DNA of 64,000 nucleotides, from positions 24,702,395 to 24,766,394 of the forward strand of contig NC_079224.1 of the NCBI RefSeq assembly GCF_029633865.1. Reading direction: 5' to 3'. The notes under the pieces were generated by a model. The model had not been told where the DNA came from, searched no databases, and saw nothing but the letters and a program-made list of their open reading frames with translations. The translations under genes were made by a program, and so were the position numbers. Source of the stretch: Lampris incognitus. Taxonomy: Eukaryota > Chordata > Actinopteri > Lampriformes > Lampridae. Positions 23,135 to 34,110 of the stretch are shown in pieces. Within the stretch, counting starts at the first letter, position 1, and the number at the start of each line of letters is the position of its first letter.

Positions 23135-23598
23135 CTTCTCCTGGATCACCACCTTGCCATGGTGGAGAAGCTCGCGTGTACCAATGATCCCAGGAGCTAT
23201 GCCGTCCGGAGCTTGGCTCCTGGTCAGGTCAGCCAAGGCGGATAGGTCAAGGGGGAGGTTTCAGACGAAGGGCGATCCAACAAAGACGTCAACGGCGGAA
23301 CTGGCGGAAGATGTCTCCAGGTCACAACGGCAGTGAAGGCAGATGAAGGCTGCAACAGAGGGTGGTCCCCAATCGTCTTGGTTCTCCATGCAATTGGACT
23401 CTGGCCACCCCCTGCCAAGGACCATGTGGTAGCTGCAGGCCCATCAGCCACTCCACATAAAAAGCTGTCACGTGCAGGTGTTCTCCTATTATGTGGCTCC
23501 AGGCTTGGCCTCTACACCCACCTGAGGACCCAGAAGGACCCAGAGGGACCCAGAGGGAGGATGGTCATACTCGACCCCGAGTGGCTGCCGATGATGAT
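23135..23598 (+). repeat. Repeat R3 copy 2, intact-looking
   Basis: Starts CTTCTCCTGGATCACCACC and ends TGCCGATGATGA. The head can form a stem (CTTCTCC/GGAGAAG and CACC/GGTG) and a second stem (CCAGGAGC/GCTCCTGG). (GT)n lies directly on both sides (to 23132 and from 23603), as if it inserted into a TG array. There is no long ORF. Confidence 0.8.
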
Positions 23599-23600
23599 TT

Positions 23601-23602
<2 letters not shown>

Positions 23603-23661
<59 letters not shown>
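23603..23661. repeat. (TG)n microsatellite
   Basis: About 58 bp of TG repeat directly after R3 copy 2, mirroring the tract on its other side. Confidence 0.97.
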
Positions 23662-23663
<2 letters not shown>

Positions 23664-25405
23664 GTGGGGATTAGTGATTCTCCTCTCAGCAGGAGAGAGA
23701 GGAAGGAGGAGGAAGACATGTGTAAGGCCATGACGGTTCCACAACACCATAAACAAATCTTGCCACATACACATGTAACACATTTGTTCCCTCTCTGTCT
23801 CTGTCTTCCTTACTTGTTTTCGTTTTCTTTTTTGTTTGTTTGTTTCTTTCTTTCTTTCGCACCCAAAAATACAAACTCACAAACTCCACAAATGCATGAA
23901 TTCTCACCATCCCTCTATTGTTCATACCCCTCGCCCCCCCCACCACCATCCTAGCACCACCATATTTAGACATGGGGGTGGTGAGACTGCCACACGCATC
24001 ACAGCGAAGCTCCAACGTCATGAGATCGCAAGAGAGCTGATGTCACGCACAAGGTAAATGTGTGAGAGACTGAGAGAGTGAAAGAGGGAAGGAGACTATA
24101 CCTCATTAAGTCCCTCTGTTATTTCCTTTGTCTCCCTGCCTCCTCTTTATCTACCTCTCCTCCCTCAGAGCTGAGGCAGTGTTTTCTGTCTCTGCAGTGG
24201 CTAATTTGAAAATGGGTTGCAGAGACAAATCTAAAGATGCTGCGACTCCAGCATCACCTTTGGATATCTTCCTCAATAATCAGAATAAGGTAACATGTTG
24301 TCACTAGTTTCACTCCCTCTTTGTCGAGCTTACCCCTGTGGTATGTACTTTAAATAAAAAGTTATATCTCGAGATGTGTCTACTTAGATATAAGAGGAGT
24401 CAAGTACAGGTAATTATCATCTCAGCTAGGAGAGATCTGATGAAGAAGTGCTGGGAGAATTACACCTTGAGATTGTGGTACAGATGATGGACCATCTTCA
24501 GCTCCTATAGGGAACTGTCTGTACAACTCCTCATTGCTTTTAATGGTAAACACATATATACTACTTCTACTACGATGTTGCTATTACAATAATAATAACA
24601 ATACTTTAATAATAACAGCAATAACTATAACCATTATAAGTGAAAAAACAAGCACATAAACAAGAAACATTATATGCCTAACTACAAGCACAGAAGACGA
24701 AGAAGAAGAACAGCATCATCAACAACAACAACAACAACAAGAAGTAGAACAGGAAGAACAACAACAAGACAAACAATAACAAGAAGAACAAGAACAAGAA
24801 GAAGGCAAGCCATCAGGAAGTCATTTTTACCAGGGAAATGATGAGGGCTAGCTAAAGGTGTTGGTGAAGTAGCTGCTAGCAACCTGTGAACAGATGCCCA
24901 ACGGGTGACGACAAAATCCCCAAGCAAGACTTAACGTTACAACATAAACGTCTATGATAAAAAAAAACAAAAAACAAAACAAAAGCAGAAATAAACGTTG
25001 AAATTTTCAAAACGTAGACAAAAATTGAACGTATCCTTTTCATCTCCTGAAGTAACTGAACTTTCTCGGGATTCAGCAGGGTTAGCAGCGTGCTAGCTTT
25101 CAGGGAACACATGAATGAAGACAGTGTGTACACAGTACGCATGTTACACATGCCGACAGGCTGTCCAATATGAGTCGAGTCTACTCTTGGAAGACAAAAC
25201 GAACACTGACCCTTTGTTTTTTGTATGATAGCTAAGCAGCATCGACAGCATGTCTATGTTTTGTCTCAATAACAGCAGGGGATGAAGTGTAAAGTTATTA
25301 TGGGAAAGAAGTAATTAAGTACTCTAATTTCTTATGAGCATTTCTTTTTTTCCCCCAGCATATTAAGTTGTAAACTTTTATCAAAAAGGTGTGTCCCTCT
25401 TGTGA
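23662..25405. other. Spacer with low-complexity AAC/AAG tract
   Basis: Holds a CAA/GAA/AAG-rich tract at about 24695-24805 and poly-A/AAAC runs near 24960. A short exon-like segment near 24196-24292 is discussed in the findings. No other feature is supportable. Confidence 0.5.
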
Positions 25406-25618
25406 TGTTATGTGTCGGCATTAATCAGGCAAAGTCTCGACTAACGTTTGCTTACTTTATTCACGTTACAACATGACACTGGTAACGTTCATTTTTAGGC
25501 TCACTGGACTGAACTTCCTATCTGGCGCATCACTAACGATGACTTCACGAAGTATCCCTGCGCTTAGCACACACAGAAAGTAGTTCCATATCACTGAAAG
25601 TAATTCCATATCAATACA
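25406..25618 (-). repeat. 3' LTR of the gypsy fossil
   Basis: Minus-strand ends TG...CA (TGTATTGATATGG ... ACACATAACA), 213 bp. A purine-rich tract (AAAGGAAGGGAGA) lies just internal to it, as a polypurine primer would. It pairs with the copy at 30942-31164. Confidence 0.9.
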
Positions 25619-26466
25619 TCTCCCTTCCTTTGAGTCTGATAAGACATGCAAATGACAGTAACTCATTATCTAATGAAATGAATGTACAAATCATCATACA
25701 TCTTAATAAACTGTTACTTCTTACTCAAATCCTGGAAGACTTGTCATATTAACATATCTAAACAACCTGTAAACAGAGTTAAACTTCAATGAAACATTGA
25801 CCCAACATTTATTTGACATCATTTTTTATTTTTTTTTATATCGTTCTCTCACAGGAACAGTCTCTCAACTTCTGCCACAGAACAAAACATACAATAACCA
25901 AGTCTTACAATAACCAAAGTGATCCGGGTGAACTACCAGTCACTATCATAACTGCAGGCTACATCCTAACTGCAGGCTTGTTGTGATGTGCTTAAAATCA
26001 TACTTTTTGGCAAACTGAGCAAATCCTCTCCCAGAAAACTGAGGCCCATGTCAGTAATTAGTTCGTTAGGGCAACCCCATCTAGCAAAGATGTTCATTAA
26101 CTTGGCTATGGTAGTGTCACTGGACATGTCTTTGAGGCGGACAATGTCAATGTACCTCAAAAAATAGTCCACAACAACTAGGAAGTTTTCTTTATTTAGT
26201 TCGCAAATATCAGCCGCCACCCTCTTCCATGAGCAGCTTGGGAGCGGGGTAGTGACCAGTGGTTCTCTTCTCTGTGTAGGCTGAGACGTCTGACATTCTC
26301 TGCATGTGCTGACTATTTCCTGAATATGTTTGCTGATTTCAGGCCACCATACACTGCATTTAGCTCTTTCACGGCATTTCACTACCCCTTGGTGACCATC
26401 ATGAATGCGCTGCAGCATTTCTTTTCTCAAGCTCTGAGGCACCACTATTCTGTTGTTGTACAGTAC

Positions 26467-27555
26467 CATTACATTACATTACAGTCAATTAGCCGACGCT
26501 TTTATCCAAAGCGACTTAAAATAAGTGCATTTAACGTAGGAAATCAGGAGAACTCCTAGTCATCAGAGGTCATAAGTGCATCTAAACAAGCATCTAAGAG
26601 CATAACCAGTGCTAAAGTAAAAGTGCAAGAAAGAGATTTTTTTTTAAATGAGTGAATACAATAAGTGCTAAGAACAAGTGACAGGGTAACAGTTCTTAAA
26701 GAGGTGAGTTTTCAACCTGCGCCGAAAGATGGGCAGCGACTCCGCTGTCCTGACATCAGTGGGGAGTTCATTCTACGACTGTGGGACCAAGACAGAAAAG
26801 AGTCGTGACCGGGTCAATCGGCAGCAAGGGCCTCTGAGCAACGGGGCAACCAGGCATCCCGAGGCAGCAGAGCGAAGTGGTCGGGCGGGGGTGTAGGGCT
26901 TATACATGGCCTGGAGATAGGAAGGAGCTGTTCCTTTCACTGCCCTGTAGGCTAGCACCAAAGTCTTAAACTGGATGCGAGCAGCTACTGGGAGCCAGTG
27001 TAGGGACATGAGAAGGGGAGTTGTGTGGGAGAACTTAGGGCGGTTGAACACCACACGAGCTGCAGCTTTCTGAACAAGCTCCAGAGGTCTGATGGCCGAC
27101 GCCAGGGCGCCAGCAAGGAGGGAGTTGCCGTAGTCCAGCCGGGAGATGACCAGAGCCTGGATGAGCACCTGTGCCGTCTTGTCGCTGAGGAATGGGCGAA
27201 TCCTCCTGATGTTATAGAGGAGAAATCTGCAGGAGCGAGCAACCAATGCAATGTTTTCTGCAAACGACAGTTGGTCGTCCAGCATCACACCCAGATTCCT
27301 CACAGTCCAAGTTGGCGTCACCACGGTGTTGTCAATGGTGATGGTCAGGTCTCGGTGTGGGCAACCTTTCTCCGGGAGGAACATCAGCTCTGTCTTGTCC
27401 AGATTTAGCTTCAGGTGGTGTGTCGCCATCCACTCCAAGATGTCAGTCAAGCACGAGGCAATGCGTGTCTCTACTTGTGTGTCAGAGGGAGGAAAGGACG
27501 AGATTGGCCCTTTTGAAGTTGTAAGATGGTGTCTAGATGCAGAATAGGCTTTTAC
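26467..27555 (-). mobile_element. LINE 3' fragment nested in the gypsy fossil
   Basis: Minus strand: RT C-terminal sequence ('ECLTDILEWMATHHLKLN'-like block, 'LGVMLDDQLSFAENIA', 'CRFLLYNIRRIRPFLSD', 'LHWLPVAARIQFKTLVLAYR') and a 3' UTR ending in (TAATG)n, seen on + as CATTACATTACATTACAG at 26467. The 5' part is missing, as in target-primed insertions. The clade is not assigned. The insertion interrupts the gypsy region between RNase H and integrase. Confidence 0.85.
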
Positions 27556-29959
27556 CTGGAGCAGTACATCTGCTGAATACCTGGGCCATCCCTTTATCAC
27601 AAACTGCTTGACCAACTGTAACTCACTACCCTGCAGTGTCTGCTGCTTGACAATGTGCAGCTTGGTTGGTGTGATGGGCCATGCCTCCCGGACAGCCTCC
27701 TCATAGGCTTCCAGTTCGCTGGTCAGCTCCGAGACTTCCATTGCTGCATGTGGGTGAGGGTGCCATGACCGCGTATCTGCAATGACGAGCTGCTTTCCAG
27801 GGACATATTCAGCAGTAATCAGATTATAACGCATCATGGGCATTAACAGTCTCTGACACCTCATCGATACTGAATCTAAGTCTCTACTGTTTATCAAGGA
27901 AATTAGTGGTTTGTGGTCAGTTTGTAAAGTGAATGAATCAAGGCAGTACAGATATCTTGTAAATTTTTCACATGCCCAAACTGAGGTGAGGCACTCTTTT
28001 TTCTATTTGCGCGTAGCGCTTTTCTGCCTCCGTGAGTGCTCTAGAACAGTAGGCTATGGATTTTAACAGTCCATCATGTTTCTGCAAAAAGACCCCACCT
28101 AAGCCATAACTACTTGCATCAGCACTGACTATGGTGGGTTTTGTCAAGTCATAAAAGGTTAGCACAGGCGACTCAGTGATTAGTTGTTTTACCTTTGTAA
28201 AGGCCCCCTCCTGTGCTGCCCCCCAAGTCCACATCACGTCACTCTTCAGGAGGTCATTGAGGGGTCTGGTGACCTCAGACAGGTGTGGGAAATACCTGCT
28301 TAGGTAGTGAGTCATGCCCAAGAATCTCCTCAGCTCAGTCACATTGCATGGCGGTTCTAGCTGAGTGATAGCCTGGACCTTGGTCTCGTCAGGGCAGACG
28401 CCGTTCTCATCGATACAGTGTCCCAGGTAGATGAGCTTTCACTGGCGTAGGAGACACTTGTCATGGTTGAGCTTTAACCCTGCTTTTTTTAGCATGAGCA
28501 GAGTGCGCTGGAGTCTCTCCTCATGCTCTTCTATGGTATCTGAGTAGATGAGGATGTCATCCATATACGTGGCCACACCCTCCTGATTACGCAGAAGCGC
28601 CGACATTTCTCGTTGGAATATTTCTGGGGCGCTCCTAATGCCAAAAGGGAGCCTGTTGAAATGAAATCTCCCAAAGGGGTTCATGAAAGTTGTGAGCTTG
28701 GCACTCTCTGAGTCTAGTGGTATCTGCCAGAAACCACTGGCTGTGTCTAACAGAGAAAATACCTTAGCTCCAGCACGTTTGGGTAGAATATCGTCTACAG
28801 TGGGCAGCATGTATTTTTCTCGTTTGACTGCTTTGTTCAACTTTTTAAAGTCCACGCAAATTCTTATACGCTCCTTGTTTTATTCAGGCACTGGTACCAT
28901 TGGGGCACACCACTCAATAGGTTCCTTGATTTCTGTTATCACACCACTAGCGAGCATGCTGTCTAACTCCCTTTTTACTTTTGGAAGCATCAGCAAAGAC
29001 ATACGCCTGGCTGTGGTTATGCTGTACAGTTCTATATCTTCTTTCAAGGTTATTTTTACTGGTTTTATCTTCAGTGTGCCTATTTCTGTTGAACAGGAGC
29101 TTTTTTGGCTGTGCTGAGCTTTTGATTTCTTCTATGCGTTTTACAAGGCCCATTGCAACGGCTACATTGCGGCCTAGTAGGTGACTTCCCTGCCCTTTAA
29201 TCACATTCAGTTTGAACTTAAACTGTCGCCCCTTCCACTCAGTGGTAGTGGCTGTAAAGTGGCCTATGCATTTCAGTTTACCACCTGGGCTGTCTAATTT
29301 TATCACAGACTTTCTCAGTTTTGGTCTATTTGCTATCAGGTTGTAGGTTTTCTCTGATATCACACTTGTATCTGCCCCTGTGTCTATTTTGAAGTTAACT
29401 GTGATACCTTGTAGTGGCAGCTTCACTGTCCATGCACCGTTTGAGTCGTCCACCTCTGTGACTTCTCCGAGGAAGTAGGACTAACTCTCATCTCCTCCCT
29501 CATGAGATTCAGTGACCTCGTCCACTACATGGGAGTGGCAAACTAAAGCAAAATGTCCAATTTTACTGCAATTAAAACATGCAGCATTCTTTGCAGGGCA
29601 ATTATCTCCTTTAGCGTGTGCTTTCCCACACCTGTAGCATTTGGTGGCTTTCCCACTCCAGTGCTGTGGCTGTTCTGCTTATTTTTCGCTGCCCCCATTT
29701 CCGTTGCCCCTCTTTTTCTGTCCGGTGCCGCATTTCCAAGTGTCTGCATGCTGCGCGCACTTTGAGGCAATCTAATTTAACTGCACTGCTGCTTAGGCCC
29801 CTGCTTGCTCTGTGACATGCCCTTTTATTTGTTCTGACTGCTTTACGAGCACCACTGCTTTGTCGAGAGTCAAGTCAGATGTTAACTGCAACTTCTCTGA
29901 CAGTTCCTTATCCAGAATGCTTATTACCATTCTATCACGAATATTTTCAGTTTTAGCAG

Positions 29960-30496
29960 CAGTGGCGCCCCCAGAAATTTTTCATAGGGGTGGCCAAATG
30001 GGGCCACTGAAAATCTTGGGGTGGTACACCAAAACCAAAAGCCATGACTGAATTTCAGGAATTCTATTATGCTGTTGTAGTTCCTATACGACGTAATTTA
30101 TGGAGTCGAGGAGTCGATTCCATCGATTCTCATATTTTAAACCAGAGTCGGAGTCGATTCCAAAAACTTGAGAGTCGTGCACCCCTACAGCTAGCTAGAA
30201 ACAGATGTTGCTCAGCTGCTGTCAAGAGGCAGACTGTGCACGAGGGAGGCAGTGTGACGCACGATCAAAAGCGGCTGGCTGCCTGGCTATGCATTTGTTA
30301 TTTTCTTTGACATGAATTATTATGAAAAATATACATTATTAATTTAAATGAACAGCACCTAATGTAAAATATCAGATAGAAGCATATTCTGCATAATCAG
30401 AAGCATATTCTGCATATGCGACTCATGGCTGGGGGGCCAGCGGGGGGGCGGGGATAGTACTAGGGTGACCGTGGCCACCCCTTGGGGGCACCACTG
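29960..30496. mobile_element. hAT-type MITE nested in the gypsy fossil
   Basis: Inverted ends CAGTGGCGCCCCCAG (left) and CAGTGGTGCCCCCAA (right, reverse complement), 537 bp apart. The flanking octamers are TTTAGCAG (29952-29959) and TTTAGCGG (30497-30504), an 8-bp target duplication with one difference, as hAT elements make. There is no transposase. The interior has repeated GAGTCGATTC motifs (30100-30170). Confidence 0.88.
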
Positions 30497-30540
30497 TTTA
30501 GCGGCGCCAAAATCGCACGTTTCTGCTAGCTCATGCAGGC

Positions 30541-30543
<3 letters not shown>

Positions 30544-30589
<46 letters not shown>
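30544..30589. repeat. (TA)n microsatellite in gypsy gag
   Basis: A TA repeat of about 46 bp, embedded in the fossil's gag region shortly after the MITE. Confidence 0.95.
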
Positions 30590-30591
<2 letters not shown>

Positions 30592-30941
30592 CTCGGTAGT
30601 CTCTCCCGACTTTTGAACACACTGGTGGAATCGAGCCCTATCATGGATGACATTAACTCTTGGTACAAAGTAGTTATCAAGTTTGGCCAATACAGTTTCG
30701 TAATCATTCTGACTTTCACCTTGTGCAAAGGTAGGGGACTTGGATACCTGTTCGGATTCTCTCCCCAGCGAGTAGAGCAGCGTGCAGACTTGCACCTCCC
30801 CCTCTTCTTTGTTTAGCTTTGTAGCTTTCCTGAAGCGTTGAAAACGTTAGCGCCATTCTAGCCAATTGTCAGGGCGAGTAAAATCCAAACTTTCAGACGG
30901 TGGAAACTTGGCCATCTCGATCCTCTAGACTTCTGACACCA

Positions 30942-31164
30942 TGTTATGTGTCGGCATTAATCAGACGAAGTCTCGACTAACGTTCACTTACTTTATTCAC
31001 GTTACAACATAACACCGTTACACCGATAGCTTTCACTTGTAGGCTCAATGGACTGAACTTCCTATCTGGTGCATCACTAACGATGACATCACGAAGTATC
31101 CCTGCGCTTAGCACACACAGAGAAAGTAGTTCCATATCACTGAAAGTAGTTCCATATCAACACA
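30942..31164 (-). repeat. 5' LTR of the gypsy fossil
   Basis: 223 bp, matching 25406-25618 in order and orientation, with TG...CA ends on the minus strand. The primer-binding-like site lies immediately left of 30942. Confidence 0.9.
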
Positions 31165-31986
31165 CTTCTGATCAATAGCTAGTGAGGGTAAATCCATTCC
31201 ATGTATAAGACAGCCCACCAATCATGCTGCTCTGACGACTGAGGATATAAATCTTACAGAGAGCTGACTGGTCGACTTTAAGCTGAGAAGCCCGCTCAGA
31301 TCATGACCAAGATGGCAGATGACCATTCTGAAATATGCGTATATGTAAACCTATGAACATTCCTCTTTCCTCAACCTGACCGATGTGTGTAAGGATGTCC
31401 TGGCGCGTCTCTAGACTCGACTGTAAATCCTCTGGAGCTGTGAAAGCAGAGACGGTCAATAACAATGCTATAATTTGAACAGGGAATCCCCCCAAGTTTA
31501 TTGTAGTCGGGTGAGACGGAGGATGACACGGATGCGTGAGCACCCACGCGTGCACGCGCACAGACAAGTCCTTATTAAAACCATTTTATGCCATGTGTAT
31601 GTGGGTGGTTGTGGGTCTCTCAGACAGCGGAACACAATCCTGCGTCAGTGTACATGTGTGCGCGCGCGCGTACGTGACTGCGTGGGCAAGATATCCACTG
31701 ACGTCTGAGGGCTCAGGGTTATTGCACCACAGAGGGAAAAACTTCGCTCACAATACCACAAACAAACAAACAAACCCGGGGGTATTCGCTCGATAGTGAG
31801 CCTCAGCGAGTGGAGAGGAATCCACTTACTCAGACAGAGACAGAGAGCCCCTGCCTCTGCCACGATCTACTATTAGACAGACCTTTCCTCCGTCGTATAT
31901 GATGAATTCTTTCATTTCTAGTGATTAGATTACCAAACTCTGGCTGCTGAGCTCATAGGAGAGGTGTGTATGTGCATGCTTACGTT

Positions 31987-31988
<2 letters not shown>
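31165..31988. other. Spacer with no gene seen
   Basis: Intergenic sequence with a short alternating CG/CA stretch (GTGCGCGCGCGCGTACGTG near 31657). No coding feature is supported. Confidence 0.4.

Positions 31989-32063
<75 letters not shown>
31989..32063. repeat. (GT)n microsatellite
   Basis: Uninterrupted TG repeat, about 75 bp. Confidence 0.97.
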
Positions 32064-32066
<3 letters not shown>

Positions 32067-32194
32067 GTGTATGCTTATATTCATGTATGCCTGTATTTAC
32101 TATTCACGATGGTGAAACCTATAATTGGGTTTATTTAGTATTTACCATATGCTATATATTACAAGCAGTATAGTTGTCTCTACAATACACAATA

Positions 32195-32238
32195 AACGTG
32201 CAATGGATGTTGTGTAAACACAACATCCATTGCACGTT
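32195..32238. repeat. Perfect 21-bp inverted repeat with 2-base loop
   Basis: Arm 32195-32215 (AACGTGCAATGGATGTTGTGT) is exactly complementary to 32218-32238, leaving only AA between them. It lies directly at the start of a dispersed repeat (about 32222-32445). Confidence 0.95.
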
Positions 32239-32445
32239 GTCCTTCTTTGGAGAGAGATCCCTCCTCTGTTGCTCTCCCTGGGGTTTCTTCCTATTTTTTC
32301 TCCCTGTTAAAGTTTTTTTTAAGGGAGTTGTTCCTTATCCGATGTGAGGGTCTAAGGACAGGATGTTGTGTTGCTGTAAAGCCCCTTGAGGCAAATTTGC
32401 AATTTGTGATATTGGGCCTTCACAAAGGAAATTGACTTGACTTGA
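32222..32445 (+). repeat. Dispersed fish repeat ending in TTGACTTGACTTGA
   Basis: Contains 'ggggtttcttcctatttttt', 'gagggtctaaggacag' and 'gccccttgaggcaaatttg', then a tail 'attgacttgacttgag'. A fragment of the same tail occurs inverted inside the LINE near 14787-14820. It is probably a SINE or a LINE 3' end; the family is not assigned. Confidence 0.6.
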
Positions 32446-33059
32446 GTCGCCTACCGCACTACAGCGCTCACTAATACTGTTAAGGGTGCTTACCAAGCGG
32501 TTCCAATCAATTCACACCTTTATAAAAGAGACGTCAGCTACGGAGTTATTACTTCCAAAGAAAATGGTGAGGAAAAAGACAAAAATAAACAGAATGAAAA
32601 GCGTGGTTTGTGTCAACTTGTTTTTATTCCTTTTGTATGCAGGCACCTTCAAGTCCTACTTCACGCTATTCGTTCTACTCATTTCAGATGTCACCAGTGC
32701 ATTGTTTAGTACTGTAGAGCCGAAGGAACGGAGAAGACCGTAGGTTCACACTTTAGCCGTGTAGGCAACTTCTTTAATCCACGGTAAATCAGAGAGACAA
32801 CAAAACCACAGCTCGACTGAGCGGAGGCGGCAAGAATACCCAGAAAACTAGCTGAACAACCATAACTTAACCCTGCGTTAACCTGCCAGGGCAACCATGA
32901 CTTAACCCTTAGTTCCTGGGTTGAATTCTGTCCCCAATACGTATCCACCACAGTACATGAATTATTTGAAAAGGCCCTGAACAGAAAGCTGTGAATTGTA
33001 AAGAGAATCAACTCCCTGAAGGATCTCCGGGATCCTTGAACAAGTTCAACCTCACAGTT

Positions 33060-33640
33060 GAGTTGTGTAGTGTTGTAGTGCTGTAGTGTTGTAGCATTGT
33101 GTTGTGTTGTGTGGTGTAGTGTTGTGTTGTGTATTGTTTAGTGCTGTGTAATGTTGTGTAGTGTTGTGTGGTGTAGTGTTGTGTAATGTTTAGTGCTGTG
33201 TAGTGTTGTGTATTGTGTAGTGCTGTTTAGTGTTGTGTTATGTAGTGTTGTGTAGTGTTGTGTTTTGTACTGTTGTGTGCTGTTATGTGGTGAAGGGTAG
33301 AGTTGTAATTCTGTAGTGATGTGCACTGTTGTAGTGTTGTGTAGTGTAATGTGTTGTATCACGTAGTGTTGTGTAATGTTGTACTGTTGTGTAGTGTTGT
33401 GTTGTGTAGTGCTGTGTAGTGTAGTGTGGTGCAGTGTTGTAATGTTGTGTAGTGTTGTGTAGTGTTGTAGTGCTGTGTTTTGTAGTGTGGTGTAGTGTTG
33501 TAGTGTTGTGTAGTGTTGCAGAGTTGTGTAGTGTTGTGTATCATTGTAGTGTTATAGAGTTATAGTGTTGCATAGTGTTGAAGAGTTGTGTATTGTTGTA
33601 GTGGTGTTGTGTGATGTTGGGTTGTGTAGTGTTGTGCATT
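33060..33640. repeat. Degenerate minisatellite, unit ~GTGTAGTGTT
   Basis: About 580 bp of variants of GTGTAGTGTT and GTGTTGTGTA. It is interrupted by R3 copy 3 and resumes briefly at 34078-34110 with GTGTTGTGTAGTGTTGTG. Confidence 0.93.
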
Positions 33641-33643
33641 GTT

Positions 33644-34077
33644 CTTTCTCCTGGATCCCCACCTTGCCATAGTGGAGAAGCTTGCAAATGACCAATGATC
33701 CCAGGAGCTGTGCCGTCTGGAGCTGGGCTCCTTGGTCAGCCAAGGCGGATAGGTCAAGGAGGAGGTTCCAGACGAAGTGCGATCCAACAAAGACCTCAAC
33801 GTGGAACTGGCGGAAGATGTCTCCAGGTCACAACGGCAGTGAAGGCGGATGAAGGCTGCAACAAAGGGTGGTCCCCAATCGTCCTGGCTCTCCATGCCAT
33901 TGGACTCTGGCCACCCCCTGCCAAGGACCGTGTGGTGGCTGCAGGTGCATCAGCCACTCCATGTAAAAAGCTGTCACGCACAGGCATCCTCCCATTATGC
34001 AGCTCCAGTATCTGAAGACCCCGAGGGACCCAGAGGGAGGATGGTCATACTCAACCCCGAGTGTCTGCCGATGATGA
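33644..34077 (+). repeat. Repeat R3 copy 3 inside the minisatellite
   Basis: Begins CTTTCTCCTGGATCCCCACC and ends TGCCGATGATGA. GTGTAGTGTT-type repeat lies on both sides, so the element inserted into the array. A short internal deletion relative to copy 2 is visible near 34010. There is no ORF. Confidence 0.82.
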
Positions 34078-34110
34078 GTGTTGTGTAGTGTTGTGTCGTG
34101 TATTGTTGGT

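Larger units (their letters stand above)
25406..31164 (-). mobile_element. Ty3/gypsy LTR-retrotransposon fossil with both LTRs
   Basis: About 5.8 kb between two similar LTRs. Minus strand, 5' to 3': primer-binding-like TGGTGTCAGAAGTC next to the 5' LTR, a gag region (30930-29540) with CCHC-type knuckles, protease ('FKIDTGADTSVIS'), RT ('ATYMDDILIYSD'), RNase H ('[16 protein letters not shown]') and integrase ('HDGHQGVVKCRERAK'). A LINE fragment (about 26467-27555) and a MITE (29960-30496) have inserted into it. By eye the LTRs differ at roughly one site in ten, so it is an old insertion. The element is broken, with many interruptions. Confidence 0.92.

Noticed and set aside
23040-23336. Cys-Val and His-Thr repeat proteins at CA/GT tracts (also 44413-44796, 47587-47976, 55051-55335)
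   Set aside because: Translations of (GT)n/(CA)n; no evidence of a protein.
33138-33544. Thr/His/Asn-rich proteins such as 'TTLHNTTLNST'
   Set aside because: Translations of the GTGTAGTGTT minisatellite.
33060-34110. CRISPR-like array
   Set aside because: The units are contiguous and degenerate with no spacers of regular length, and the context is a vertebrate genome.
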